A stretch of DNA of 64,000 nt from Alnus glutinosa (GCF_958979055.1 NC_084886.1:50303654-50367653), one strand, 5' to 3'. Shown: positions 23,396 to 37,800, counted from the stretch's first letter. Notes: a model not told the origin generated them from the letters alone. Numbers and translations are program-made.

Positions 23396-23869
23396 CTCAA
23401 CTAATAGACATTTTTTTTTAAAGGATCACGAACTAACAAGTGTCATGCTTTGGCCCTTCAAATTGCCAATTTGTTGCAACTTAGTCTTATCTGTCAGTCT
23501 TGACCGTTATGTTAGATGAAAAATCAAATTTGACCAAAATGTTTCGAAAATACCCTTGTTTTGACCATTGAAAAACCAAAATTATCCTTTGTATTTACTA
23601 ATTAGTAGAAGAAAAAAAATTACTCTTAACAAATTATTATTATTATTATTATTAGTGTTGTTTTAAAAAAATAAAATAAAAAAGAAAGGGTAATTTTGGT
23701 TTTTCAATGGTCAAAATAAGGGTATTCTTGAAATATTTTGGTCAAATTTGATTTTTCATCAAACAGGTCAAAATTGACGGATGGGGCTAAACGATAACAG
23801 ATTGGCAGTTTGAAGTGCCAAATTATAACACTTGTAAGTTCGTGGTGCTTTATCTCCTACATTAACTTA
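23396..23869. mobile_element. Foldback MITE of about 470 bp
   Basis: The two halves are reverse complements over nearly the full length. GATCACGAACTAACAAGTGT near 23424 pairs with a matching segment near 23840, and TCAAATTTGACCAAAATGTT (near 23525) pairs with AATATTTTGGTCAAATTTGA (near 23733). The centre is a short ATT repeat and an A/T run around 23640-23680. There is no coding capacity. It lies in the tail-to-tail gap between the MFS gene and the F-box gene. A transcript reading through would form a long hairpin RNA. Confidence 0.75.
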
Positions 23870-24107
23870 ACAGCAGGATGAAATTCGTCAAAGTTGCATT
23901 CCCAGTATTTATATGATTTAGACAGAAAAAGAAAGGTATGCATATGATTTGGACCTTCACATATAAGATGTTAAGTTAAGATGAATAAAATATGAATCTT
24001 CCATTACCTCCAAACCAATTATTCGAACCACATCGATTAGGTTCCAGAGTAATACATACATACATGCATAAATTTTACAGTATTGTGAATTGATGCCTTG
24101 AGATCCA

Positions 24108-27100
24108 TTATAGCTCCCGGCAACGTTTTGCATCTGCGGAGGCAACCTCCAAATCCCCAATGAAGAAAAGAATTTTGTCTAAAATCCCTCTACGGGATTC
24201 CTCTTCTTGTGATCCTTCATCATTGAACTCTCCTTTTGTATTCAGAGTACAACTACTTGTCCCTTTCCTTTGTCTCCTTGAACCCAGATGGCGTTGAATT
24301 TCACCTTGGTGAACAAGATAATAGTCACCACCTTCTCTTATTATCTTCAGGCCCCTGGTAACATAAACAAGCACGTTATTAAGTCAGACATGCTCAATCT
24401 AACCGAACCTTGAGATGGTGTCAAAGAAGATATGCATAGACCAAAAAAGATCAAACTATTTTGATGCTTGCTTTGTGTTTTAAAAGAATCTGCTTATAGC
24501 AAAACCAATTTACAGTTGCTGGTTTGAGCTTTGCATGATCTACCTACCTTTGAAGACGTACTATTTAAAGTGTCTCACATTAGTTAGTTTACATTCACCT
24601 GGCCTCTTTATAAGCTATGGTGTCCCCTCCTCTCTCAAGGTATCTTTTGAAAGTAAATTGGGCCCATGGACTTTAACATGGAATCAGAGTCAGTTCTTTC
24701 CAATTGTTGGGCTTTCTCCCTTTCCCCCGTTGGGCTTTCTCCCCGTTCTGTCCACGGGTGTTTGGCCAATAATGCCACACGTGAGGGGGAGTTTTAAAGT
24801 GTCCCAAATTGGTTAGTTTACATTCACCTGGCCTCTTTATAAGCCATGGTGTCCCCTCTTCTCTCAATGCTTCTTTTGAGAGTGAATTAGGCCCATGGAC
24901 TTTAACATACTAAGAACATGAGTACTTTCATCCGTAAGAATTTGACAAGTGATAGACACTTTATGATCATGCAAAGAACAATAGTACCTCAGCCTTTAAA
25001 CGACTTCTAGAATGAACAAGGGCTATACTTTACTCTTCTAGTCAATTAATTATACTATACTGAGCACAAATTTGTCAAGAATTCTAGTCTGTTTTCTAGA
25101 ACTTCTACTTTTGAAGCTCTACTGTGTCATTACAGGCATGCAAACACAGTAACATCGAGTGTAACCTTCCAATGCATGTGAGCAAGTGAGAAAGTGGAGG
25201 GCAAGAAAGTTGTAGTGCACCGTGCATATGGAAAAGAGAAGGGGGAGAATGAGGGGTGAAGACGATGAATTTGCAAGAAATTAATCATATTAACTAGGGC
25301 TAATAACTTACAATCCAACTCGATGACAACGATCTTGAACCTGATACACATCTTTCCATGATTTTGAACCAACAGGGGCATAGAACATGGCATGATCTCC
25401 TCCCCATCTTTCCCTGAATAGGTTAGACCATAGATTGTTGTCCGAGGCCACATTGTTCCACTTCCTGCAAACTTTAGAACAGAAAATTCCCAATTTCAGA
25501 ACATATTAAACATAGTATCTCAACTTGTGAATCAAGGGGAAAAGCAAAAAGAGCAGCAAAAGCCGGCAACAGCTAGAAACTTGCTGTGTTTAATCACTTT
25601 TAACCACTTTTTTTTTTCTTCATGCTTCTACTTCATCTTAGGAAGTAATCCAGCATTCTGCAGTGGGTGATTTGTATGAAATAAAGCTAAGCACTTAGAT
25701 GTCTGTGTAAATCAATTCTTGCAATTTTGTTCACCATTACCAATTAAAGGGACCATGGATGACTGAGAGAACACTAAAACAAATTATAGAAAAATCTGAT
25801 ATAATACCAAACTGTTTATAATATATCATCCTTTAAACAAGAATAATGCCATCAAAATCCTGCAACTAATATATTAGGTTTAGCCTCAACTCAAACCCAA
25901 TGCAGTTATTAAATAAATTATCTTTGTTCAAAGAACAAAATGTCTACATGTAATTATATGTTGTAATAATTATGTGTGATTTCTTCTTCTAAAAATGTCC
26001 AGGCAGTGTCTCAAATTTTTTTTTTTTTTTTTGAAGAAAAGGCAGTGCCTAATGTTAATGTCCTTTAGTGTCAAAGCAATATGACATGGTAAGGGAGTTA
26101 CATGGTTGTTCTCCTAACCTAAATAGTTGTCTAGTTTACAACACAATAATAATTACATGCTCAATGTCCAACACTATTACCATAAGGGATTAAAGGTTAA
26201 ACAATGTCATAGTTGGAAAACAGAAGTCGTTATTATTTTCAATCTGGTCAAATTTGGCCTCAAAACATTATAATTGAAGTATCTCACCAGTTTCAGCTAT
26301 CGTTTTACTGTCTACCCATCAAGCGAAAATGATAAATTTTCAACATCTCAAGATGCGTGAAAGAGTTGCCATGAAAAGCATGGTAACAAATATTAGACAA
26401 TAAGACATGAACTTCCTGACTGATTTGAGTCTTGATTCGGTTAGATATTTCCTTTTCTTTCTTTCTATTTTCCTCTTCTTCTTCTTCTTCTTTTCTTTTA
26501 ACATGGAATGAAAGAGAGTTTATTTTATCATTGAAAACTTGGCTTTGGGAAATGAAATTCAATCACTATCAGGAAGTTTCATAACTGCATAAACTACAAG
26601 AAAGAACAGTTTTTTACTTCAATTCAAAAACAATCCTTTATGGCAACTGAAAAGCTGAAACTGGAACAAGCCAAATTCCTCAATCTGGGATCTGGCTTCA
26701 AAACCAGGTTTCAGTTTTTCTTTTGCCAATTCGGCATTGAGCCCCAGGCATCATATGAGAATTGTAAAAGGTCAATCAGCCATGATCGTGGTAAAATAAA
26801 CACCAATAACACAACTAACAAGCGAAAGCTCTCAGATTCTGATCTATACTAACCATACAATCAAAAGGGTAATAGATGATATATCACACACCTCGTTGAC
26901 AATTAGCAATTCCAATAATGAAAAGAAAAGATAAATATTATGAAAAACAAAATAAGAACTCAAAGGTGAATTCAACAAACCCACTGCAGATCTTATAACG
27001 AATCACTAATCCCACAGACAAAACATAACGTTTCAGTTTGAAAAAGAGGAAAAAAGCACAACTCGAGCTGAGTCCTAAAGAACCCAGTTCAGATCTTAAT

Positions 27101-27270
27101 CCAAAATTCAGAATTCAGCAGCAAAAAAAAAATCCTAGGTTGGAAATAAAGAAAGTTAGAGATGAGATAGGGAACTTTTAAAGTTACCAACCTTGTTGTG
27201 CAATTGCAAGGTTCTGGTAATCCAAGAAGCAGAAAATCTTAAGCCAGATTTCCACGGGTAAAGTCTCCAT
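24108..27270 (-). CDS. F-box family protein
   Basis: Three exons on the minus strand: 27270-27192, 25471-25312 and 24354-24108. The phases agree and give 161 residues. The N terminus METLPVEIWLKIFCFLDYQN continues across the first junction into LAIAQQVCRKWNNVASDNNL and WSNLFRERWGGDHAMFY, an F-box of about 45 residues that should bind SKP1/ASK adaptors in an SCF ubiquitin ligase. The second half has SKSWKDVYQVQDRCHRVGL and KIIREGGDYYLVHQGEIQRH, then a charged region and an ending near KRCREL. No kelch, LRR or other substrate domain is visible, so the target is unknown. I do not recognise the exact Arabidopsis counterpart. The first intron is 1.7 kb; the second contains a TRIM element. Confidence 0.85.
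24571..24907 (+). mobile_element. TRIM retrotransposon, 337 bp, in the F-box gene intron
   Basis: Two 108-bp direct repeats (24571-24678 and 24800-24907) begin TGTCTCACAT and TGTCCCAAAT and both end TTTAACA. Both carry the blocks TTAGTTTACATTCACCTGGC and GGCCCATGGACTTTAACA. Directly after the first copy is TGGAATCAGAGTC, close to the initiator-Met-tRNA primer-binding site TGGTATCAGAGC. Just before the second is the purine tract GTGAGGGGGAG. With only 121 bp between the LTRs there is no coding capacity, which defines a TRIM. No target duplication was obvious. It lies opposite to the host gene's sense. Confidence 0.8.
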
Positions 27271-27327
27271 ATATAGTGCAGACCACACTTCAATGCATCT
27301 TTTCGGCAAAGTCAGATCGTGTGTGTG

Positions 27328-27330
<3 letters not shown>

Positions 27331-27358
<28 letters not shown>
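27331..27358 (-). promoter_or_regulatory. CT-rich leader tract of the F-box gene
   Basis: The GA repeat on the plus strand reads as CT on the coding strand, about 60 nt upstream of the start codon at 27270. Such Y-patches and GA/CT tracts are common in plant 5' leaders and core promoters. It may also simply be a variable microsatellite. Confidence 0.45.
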
Positions 27359-27361
<3 letters not shown>

Positions 27362-27799
27362 CTTTGTAAGAACAGTTCCTGTTCACTTTCTTTGTTGATT
27401 GAAATCTAGTTATTTTCGAAAAGAATTTCGCACGTGTGAGTAAAAGTTGTATAGTGGCTACGTATCCAATTCCTTTAGGAGCTGAAGCAAACGCGTTTAA
27501 CCGCTGTCACGAGTACCTGTACCTTTCCTACTTCGGTTATGGGAAGGGAAATGCTTCTTGCATCGACCATACATGATAATTATATAACTCTATTTATATG
27601 GAAGGAAATTTATGTTAGTAGGACATATTACATGGGTCTCATTCTAAGTGGGTAAAGTTGTGTATGGTTGTTGTGTAAGAATCACCTCTCTTATTGAAAT
27701 GTTTAGCTACAATTAAAACCACGTCAAGTGTCTAAAATTGTAAAAATATGAAAATAGGATTGAGTTATATTCAATATTCAAAAAATTCTTAAACAGGTA

Positions 27800-28140
27800 G
27801 ATTGGGCCACGAACATTCCTTAAAATGGTCGGCCACTCAAGTCTGACCATCTCTTAAGTAGTCGACTACTATTTTATCTTTTGATAGGATAGTTAACCAC
27901 CTCCATAGAGGTAGTTTTTATGAAGGTGACTGGCCACCCCTTTAGGGGTGAGGGAGTGTTCTCTCATCGAGCTTTTAAGAGTGGTGCAACCATCCTTTGA
28001 GGGCTTAGAGAAAAGTCGATCATCCCTTCAAAGGTTAATAAGGTGTTCGGCCTACTCCAACTACATCTTTGAGTGGTCAATCACGAGTGAGAGGGTAGTT
28101 GGCCGCTCTCTCTAAAGGTGGTTGACCATTTGCTTCTTTT
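27800..28140. repeat. Cluster of degenerate palindromic GGTGGTTGACCACC-like repeats
   Basis: Variants of a short dyad motif recur about ten times, for example AAATGGTCGGCCACT, GTGACTGGCCACCCCTTTAG, GTAGTTGGCCGCT and GTGGTTGACCA. The separators are A/T-rich. The block sits between the F-box gene's upstream region and the 3' end of the MIP2-type gene. No coding frame is present. Confidence 0.5.
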
Positions 28141-28888
28141 GATATATATATGTATATAATTATTTTGTTACTTACATTACTCAAACCAACTATTTAGATC
28201 TTTGAAATTGCATGACCTCAATCCATGAAAATATATCATGGCAAGTAGTGAACCAATGTCAAGCATAATTAGACTCAAATATCATTTAAACTTCCATAAC
28301 AATGATAAATTATGATTAATGAAATAAATTCGAGCACAATTGGAGTACTTTAAAGGATATTTATGTTTACATGTCGACCAAAATTATATGCACAAATATA
28401 TTACTATTTGTCTCAGCACCCAATTCAAATCTAAGTTCAGCCATGCCAAAATCCACCAAAATTAATACACAGGTAGATAATGGCCTGTGATTGACTAATT
28501 ATTTCATGCCCTTAGAACCAGCCCATCACTGTTTCAGTATTTGCTAGCCTGTCTTTTGCACAAGCCTAGGAAATCATTCATGTAAATTGGTAAGGTCCAC
28601 ATACATTGCTCCATAACCCATACTTTTAACAATTTACAAAGCAATAAAACTGCAGATCGATTTTCATATGGGTTGCTTTGACCCAAGTTAAACATATTTC
28701 TGTAAAATCAAAAATTACGTGTACTCCCTATACAGTCCTGTCTCCCTCTTGCCACAACTCAACAAAAAGTATTTAAATTACAGTTTATAAAACTACTCCT
28801 AATTAAATTGCATCGCTGTAATTAGAAAAAAAAAAAAGAAAAAAGAAAAAAAAAAAAAAAAAAGAATGAAGAAAATATTCAAACATCC

Positions 28889-31800
28889 TCATCCAACATT
28901 ACTAGAGAGCGACGACAACGCAGATTGGATCAGATTGCCCAACTTGCCTCTCAAACTGCAAACGTTATTCCTTAATGTTTCACATGTCTCCTCAAGAGCA
29001 AACTCTTCACGCTCTAATACAATGAGCTGCCTCTCCAAATATCTACCAAGACTGCTCTCCGCTATGTTAATGAGACTGAGCGAGGCATTTGTGTGCATAA
29101 ATTTTGTAACAAGAAACCCCGCTAGAATTTGCTGCCCTGCCTTCACAAGCTCTGATATGAACGCAGGGAAGATAATTTTTCTAAAGAGGAACGAGATGTT
29201 TGATCCTTTCTGTGCAAACCTCGACAACTGAGCTTCTTGACACTGGCGAGATAATTTTCCAACCATATAGCACAGATATGAGAAAGTGGTACCATAGGAA
29301 GATTTGGTGATGATAGTTGATGCGATCCCTGAAGATAACACAAGTATCAAAAGGTCATGGTCTCTGCCAATTGTGTCTGAGATGCCTCCTTGTTTCAGTT
29401 TCTCCTCAACTTCATCCAAGCACTGTGACCATAATACCTCATAAGGCAATAACAGCACCATCTTTAAAGCCACAAAACAATCTATTCCGAGTAGGATCTG
29501 GCACAAGCTCCTGGCATCGTCTTCATCAAGCAATAATCCATTAGATTTTGATATGGACTGGTCAATCAGAGTTAGCAGATCTCTTAACCGGGACAGCATG
29601 ATAAGTTTCTTGAAAGCCTCCATCCAACAGGCGTGTAAAGGGTGAATAGAGGAGTTCTTCATCATTTCCTTCTCAGGAGGTTCTACTTCCTGAAAGCTTT
29701 CCCATCCCTCATCCCAATTATCACTGCTCCAGTCATTTCCTGCATCAGAGGCTTCTGCAGAGGCTTCCTCATCTTTACCAATGACGAAAAGTCCCTCCCA
29801 CTCCCCCAAAATGGAAAGTAAAGCATCAATATGGGAATCGGTAGTAGCAGCTCCACACAACTTTAAGAAGCAAGAAACTGTAGTCTCCATATTCATGAGA
29901 TCATCAGGGATAATTTCTATGCTAGGAGAGATGGTTGCTGCAAGCTGAGATGATTTGAGGGCAACCAAAGTACTTGTAAACCTGCTAGAAGTATCCTTAT
30001 GATCTGGCAACCCCAGATTAGCAGTAGTCTCCCTTTTTTTTTTTAATGTAAATTGTGACTCATCCCACCCTTCCCACGGTAGAACATTAGATTGTATCTC
30101 AGGAGAGAAACCCTTGATATTTCGGCCTGTGACGAATTGCATAAGCTCTAGAGCATAAACACGAACCGAACTTGGCAGCTGCAGATTATCACAAAACTTG
30201 GCCATCCTTTCCCAAACTGCATACCTGGCCCTCTTCAAGTCCTCCAAATTAGCTTCTAGTTTACTCAGAGAAGATAATAGTTGAAACAAATTCTGATGTT
30301 CATGGGATTCATTGACCAAATCTTGTAAGGTGGGTTCCAAGATATTTAAATACAGACGCGGAAGATCATGACATTCAGTGTCACTGGCTGCTGCTGAACC
30401 ACTTGGCAGCAGTGATGTGAACACAGAAAACACTTCTGCAATGGCTCCAAATCCACAGCCAGAGAAAACCATGGCTCTGCAGAAAATGAAAATATCAACA
30501 TCAAAATCACCAATTAAACCATATTTGACATAGCTGATAATGGTGCCCCAACCCTGACTTGGTGATACAATGTCCTCCATCACCAACCTCATAAAAACCC
30601 TTAGCCAACTCATTATGCATTCTGGATTGAACGTGAGATTTCCTCCCAGACTCCCATGGGATACAATATCCTTCATTCCATCGGCCAATCTAATCCAAAA
30701 GTTCAAGAGGATGATGAGGCAGTTCTGCCATTCTGAGTTATCTGGCAGATTCTCATAACAACCATAAATCGGGATGATTACTCTGAAGTACCATTTCATA
30801 ATATCCAAACCATCAGAAGGGGCAAGGAGTTTGATATACATTCTACAGAAATCATAGCTCTGCTCAAGTTGACTTACAAAGCCCTGAACGTTTTCAGGGC
30901 CTTTAATTTTAGAATCAGCTGTAGCTCTAGTCTCCAAAGCTGTCAACAAATTCAAGACATGATGTTTGTAGACATCCTGCCGCGATATGAGACCTTCAGG
31001 CACTGGATCAGTATAGATACTGGCAAGGGTCTCCACCATTTTTGCCAGAGCTTCCAAGCTACTTTCATCAATGTGTGTGAAAACTTCAGTGCTGAAGCAC
31101 TCCAAGTTCAAACCACCTAATCCAGCAATACTTTTAAAGTTCAAGTTCTTAATAAATGAAACTCTTCTGCATTCTTGCTCAATGAGCTTGTAGAAATGAG
31201 CAAGCCCAAGACTAGACACATTTGTTTGGTCTGCTTGTATCATCGACAATGAATCTTTGGTTTCTTCCAGATGTAAGTAGCAGTCAGAGAGCAGGCTATA
31301 CACATAAGCAAGCCTCAACTTGTTACACCCATCAATTGCAGGGTACACAATCAAGGAAATAGTTTTGATAGTGTCTACAGCATGATCAATTATTTCTCCC
31401 TTGAATGCTGCAATTTCAGCCATAATATCATCATTTGTCCAAACCTCAGAAACAAGGAGAGAAGTTAGGCACCGCAGTAGCACCTGCAAGGAAAAAAAGC
31501 CAGACATTAGATTCTAATAGGTCCAATGGGCATGCATTTGTCTTTTAAATTACTGCTTTTAAGAGATACGCGCACACATCTACCTCAGTACGACTCAAGC
31601 CATAGGTATCAGCTATTTTCAATACATCACTTAAAACGCTCTTCTTCACCAACTTTACTGAATCAATTAGGGAGATAATGACACCCTCAATGTATTTGAT
31701 GTCCCCAGACAAAAATCGTTCAGTTTCAACCCCAGGAATTATTTTCTCTAGTGCTCTAGAATGGTCTGCTACACGCTTTTCTTCTTCTAATTTCAGTTTC

Positions 31801-34800
31801 CATTCTCTCCAAAATGTGGACTGTACTTTATCAATCTTTTCTATTTCATCTGAAAGTAAGAAAATGAAACAAGAACAAGGGCATAGCATCATTACACAGA
31901 AAAGAAGTTGAACCCTAAAAAAATGAAAGAGAAAACAGAAAACACTTTCTGCAGTTCTTTTTATATTAAAGGACATTATACGTAGAACAGCGTTATATGC
32001 AATTTGGGAGTCAAATAATCAAGTTTGCCAATACCAGAACTAGGTGGTGTGTGCTTTTCTTTAAATTTCCTCAGTAGCAGCTCCCTCCTCTTTGAAGGCC
32101 CCTCACACTCGAGCCCAGAGTTGTGTAATAAACTATACATCATTCCCACGTTCATGATGCTACAAATTTCTTGGTAATCCTCCCTTGTTCTCAACTGCTC
32201 TTCTATAACTTCAACCCCAGTAAATGCATCGACAAGATTCAAGAGAAAAGAGCATCCCACAATGTCTTCCTCTTCAGTAGCAGGAGTTTCAATAATTAAT
32301 TTTGCCAGAGAGGCAATCACATCATCTCTAGGGGCAAAACCATTCGTCGCCAACCAGGACAGAATAGTCACCACAGCCTGTGTTCTTATACTAACATACT
32401 GTTTTCCAGGAATTAAGCCAGTAATCAATTTCTTACCATGTTCTGCTTTCCTACTCAATTCAAGCAACCATGGAAGTTGTAAAGCAGCAAAAGACAAAAA
32501 TTTTCCATTTTCTCTGAGACCAGATTCCCAATTGCTCCCATTCTCAATGGGCAGGCTTTTAGCAACAGCAGAGAATACATTTTTTATGCTATCAAATTGA
32601 ACTTCTTGATCATCACCACCAACTCCTTCAACCAGTTCACAGCAATCTTTCAAGTGAATAATATCTTGAATATTATGGACTGGAAGTGAAGTAATTGAGG
32701 AACCTTGAACTGAAAAACTGGGAGAATTTGTCCCTGTCAACATCATTAACATCTCAAATTGGCCTTGCATATCTAGATCTTTCCATGCATGGAGCAATTC
32801 ACCTATGGAGTCCTCATCACAATGGCTCAGAGCAAAACCTAGTAGCTGCTTTCGAGAACTTGTATCCATGTTTTCAAGGGCAGGACCCCTCGCTATTGCA
32901 GCACATAAGTCCCAAATGCGACCATGTCCTTTTTTAGCCAAAACAAGGCAGAGATCAAATGCTAATTGAAGATCACCCGCAACTGCAGCTTCTCTAGCAA
33001 TAGCTTCCTCAACGGCTGATATGTCTTCTAGAGAGCTTAATCGAAGAAGTTTGGCAACCTCAATGAGTTCATCAACATGTAAATAAGCACCGGTTTGACT
33101 TGTGATTGCCATTTTAATAAGCTCCATGGGGTCTTTTATTTGCCTGAATTGCACGGGTAGAAGAGTAACTCCAAGGTTTGGAAGTTTAACTGTAAGTGCA
33201 TCAATAATATCAGCCTCTGCTTTAACATTTCCGCTACTTGGATATAAATTCAGACATTCCCTAGCCTTCCAGATCTGAAACAAGTTTCGAAAATGCAATC
33301 AATGGATTTAAATACAAATATTACAGAATCTGCTTTCCACAATGAACTTGGACGTAATCAAGCATTATATGTAAATTAACATTAAGGGAAAACTCTTAGA
33401 TAGGCAGCCAACCCATTCTAGGCAGTAAGGCCTTGTTTCGTTCTGGTTGAGCAGCAACTATAAGTTCTCGAGTTTGGCTTTGAGTTTGTCTCAATAAAAA
33501 GCAAAATCGTTACATAGTTGCCTTATGATCTAATTATCTCGCATAAGAAAGAGAAATGCACTGAAACGACAAATGCATTGTTGCTTCGAATCTTTGTTAA
33601 CACCGCCCACCTGGACCCTCAAGTTTGTTGCAGCATATTTGCCAACCAACCTGGACCAGAGTAGTTGATGGCGAACGTTTGGCAAGGAGAACGCCCACCC
33701 TTGCCTTGGGTAGTAATAGTAACAAAAAAAGAAAGAAAAAAAAAAAAGATTTGTTATTTCATAACATTAGCTTGAGTAACTAATTCTCGATCCCCACCTA
33801 ATATGCAGCAAGTTCTCATGCCTCTTTATGTTAATGCCGCTTGTGTTAGACATCTAACAAGAAATGTTTTTGAATGTGTAAGTTATTATAAAATCAACAT
33901 GTGCCTCACTGTTGACATTATGTCAAATAGTCACATCATGTTTGATGTCACCTGATCAATGCATTTTGTAACGTACAAGGGCCATAAGAAGGGATGAATA
34001 TCAAGTAGCTAGCCATTAATAGGTTATAGTCAGAATCTTGAATGAATTAATACACTCTAGATATCTTAATTGATCAGAGAACATAACCTTTCCACATGCT
34101 TACTTCATTCTGAATTGATCAAAGAACATAAAGCTTTCCATATACTTACTTCAGGACAAGTAAGACTTGAAGCTGAGAAAAAATATTCCCTTGCAGCTTG
34201 AATGACAAGGTTTTCTGCCTTCTCTGATGACAAAGCAACTGAACTTGTGCCTTTTAAATAATTCCTTGCAAGAGAAAATTTCCCAGCTTTCAGCAGTCCT
34301 CTGCAGAATTCCATCAACATATACTCCAGGTCCAGAAAAGGAAATGCCTTCTCTCTCAAACACTGCATATCACGCCACATGTTTGCCCAATCATTATCAG
34401 AACGACCAGGCTGTCGACGAACAAATTTCGAAAGTATCAGGCGAAGAATTTGTTTTACACCTTTTCCATCTGAATGAGCCTCCAGGAAAAAATTCATTGG
34501 CTTCGGGACCTGAATACAAACATGTACCATACAATCCACTGTCAATATCATCAGTTTAATCTTCCTTTTGGAACAAAATCAAGAATTCCATGTCCTAAGC
34601 TTATGATCATTAAGGCCAAAAATTTCATAATCCATAGTGCTTCCACATATTTCCTAGTAAACAAAACAGCAGGTTGCCAACCTTGGTCACCAAAAAGAAA
34701 GGGGTGGGGCCTCCAGAAACTTAATTTCTTTCTTTCATTTTTCTTCCATTATTTTTGTTCCTAGGAGAAGCTCAAACTGTTAAATGCCCATGATAGGTCA

Positions 34801-37800
34801 TCAAAGTCTGTGCAATAAAGAATACAAACCTGGTAAAACCCCAAAAGCCTCCCTGCTTCAACGTGGCCTTCTGCCAGTTTGAGTCTTCTCTTAAGGCCCT
34901 CAACACGTGTTCCGGTATCTGTACAAGCAAAATATTTCAATTATTCTCAAGAAAAAAAAAATCCAGTAAGATGACCATAACAATCTCATCAACAAAAATG
35001 CACAAAGCGAAAAACATAAGCGCAGGAAAGTATATTTCAGTCTGCAATTACAGATATCTGTTCCACTAAGGAAGCCAAGATTCCCATTTGGCATCTACCA
35101 CCAGATTTATCTTAATTACCCCTCAATTATTTCAATTTAATATGTCAATGAAAGGATAGAATATTAATAGTTAGAACTTTGCTAATTCGTTATCTAGCTT
35201 TTCAAACAAATCTCAATATACATTAAAAAAATAAAAAAATTATAGATAAGACCTTTGTGGGGGATAAGATGCGAAAAGAAACGCATATCTTGCATGCCAT
35301 GCTTTCTAGTACACACAAAATTGGGCACATACTGCATCACAATTATGGACTACTGGATTCCTACTAAATGGCTCATCCCAACTTAACAAGACACATGTGA
35401 GCAGACACTCAAACAAAGAACAGAAAGATGACATGCTCATTCAAACATTGAAGCATCACGCACATAATTCGATCTGACAGTGCATTACAATAACATTGTG
35501 AGTTTTTTAGCTGAAATGCTCACCGTGAATAAATTCAATTTTAAGGCCAAAATCAGAGAGAGGAGTGAAATTTTTTTGTTTGGATGCAGCAAATCAAGCA
35601 AAAGCAGTGCTGGAAATAGAGTTACCCAAAAATGGTATGATTATAAGTATCTACATAATCAAAATACATAAAAGGACAAGTGTTTGAGTGAAATTTAAAG
35701 TTAATTACTCTTTAGAAAAAAAAATTAATATTAATAATAATAAATAAATAAATAAAATCATACTGCCAAAAAGACAAGGACTAAGTCAAAGTAGTTATGC
35801 TTGGTTTTCAAGAATGCAGCCTTGGAACAATGGTCAAATTGCTGTCCTTAGAGTAATTTTCAATTTTGGAAACTTAAAAGTTTTCATGTGTGGGGATCAA
35901 GTGCAACATCAGATTGAGATGAGTCTTATATTGTTCTTGAAGGCCAAGTGATTGAGAGTCTAGGGTTAATATAGTATTTAATTTGGGTAATTACTTTAAG
36001 AGTTGTAGGGATTTTTTTGCACATAGGAAGATCACGAATTTCATAACTGGGTTTGGTCTGTAAGTATTCTAAATTCAAATAATATTAAAACTCCTTTATA
36101 GGGTTTTATTAGGTTTTTGGTTTACCAGTCCTATAAGGAGACCTAATCCCAATAGGTTAAGAAGGTCAAAAGGTCTTATAAATATGCTTCAATGAAGTAG
36201 AGACATTTGACTTTGATTATAGTAACATCAGGTGTTTTGAGTATTGAGACATGTTTGACTACTACACGCTGTAACTTCGAACAACCACAAACTTCTCTCT
36301 TTACGAACCCAATTCACGTCTTTCCTATACATTTTGAAACCCTAAAACCCCAAAATTACCAACAACTTTCAAACATCAGCCTCAAAAGAACCATCTTGAT
36401 TGCTGTCATCCAGCAAGCAGAATTCACAGTTTTCAGCTTCTATAGCCATCAAGATTCAATCCTTTCAAAACCTATCCAACCTACAAACTCTAAACCCCTT
36501 CTTATACCTATCGACACATAAGTATCTATTTTAGAAGACAGAAACTCTCCCTCTCTCACATGCATCGACCTGCTCCAACAAATGTTTAAGTCACCCTTAA
36601 GCAAACTATGTTGAATTGCTCCTAAGCTATTCAACATGGAGGAGATTCAATTATTTCCGCCATGCCTTTCTTGGTTGGACCAACCCAACAGGGGATTTCT
36701 GACAAGTCTATTTGAATTTTCATAGCAAGAAGCGGAACTACAAGAAAGCTTTCTTTATCTTTATGGATAACCAGTTCATTTTCAAATATAGTTGGGAGAC
36801 TTTCCTCAAGAAATGGGTAAAAAACTGGAAAGATCAGGGTTCACAAGTAAAGTAGGTTCAACTAACAATTAAAAAAAGGTAGAATCGTTAAATACATCAT
36901 ATAAAAGGTGTTACAGTGTAAAATCACAGTTAGATATCAAATAGATAAAACCAAAATGATATCCATAACTCAATTCCAAGTCATATAAGCTTAGGCCTCT
37001 GTGGTACATCATGATTAACCATGCCCATCAGAAAATCTGACAGATATTAAGATCTCATTTACCATGATGAGAATTTTAAAGCTTATAAAGCATAACTCAC
37101 CTTGTATTTGTGGAAGCTTTGAAAATATAGCAGCCATGGTACTCCACCGATCTGTTTCTGTGGACATATATATACACTGCAGGGCACAATCCACAGCTTC
37201 AACCTCATCCCTGAAAAAACCATTACTCTGGGACTCTCCCCACCCTTCCTTAACTACCATGTCTCTGCAACCCTCCTCAATCACAATCAAGCATATGTCC
37301 AATTTCTTCTCCAAAGCAATTTCCTTCATCCATCTAACCAGAAATGACTGGTTATTCTCATCTGCAGAAAGATGGTTATCTGGAACCTGACCCAGAGAAA
37401 CTGAGGCCGCATTCTTAAACCTACTCTGCATGAATGGAATTGCTTTATCACGTAATCGTTTAACCACGTTTTCCTCTTTAACTCCTTTAAGCATCATTCT
37501 GAATTTATCATAGTCAGATAATTGTTCCCAGTCCACAAGACTCATACTGATACTCAATTCACCATCACTGCCATCCGAATATATCAGTTGGTGCAAGTAC
37601 GAGACGTCATCAAGGAGCTGCTGCAACTCACAAATACCTTTCTTATAAGCAAAGTCAAGCAAGCAGAGGCAATTATCTAGCTGCCCAGTAAAATTATCAA
37701 TATCTCTTGCTCTATCCTTGTACCATCTCGAAAGTTCAATAGTCGATGGCCAAACAAATCCCAGGCATCGCTTGACCATGGGTTCCGTTCTGAGCGGGAT

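Noticed and set aside
23600..23680. CRISPR-like repeat spacing in the MITE centre
   Set aside because: It is a short ATT repeat at the hinge of the foldback element; this is a plant nuclear sequence.
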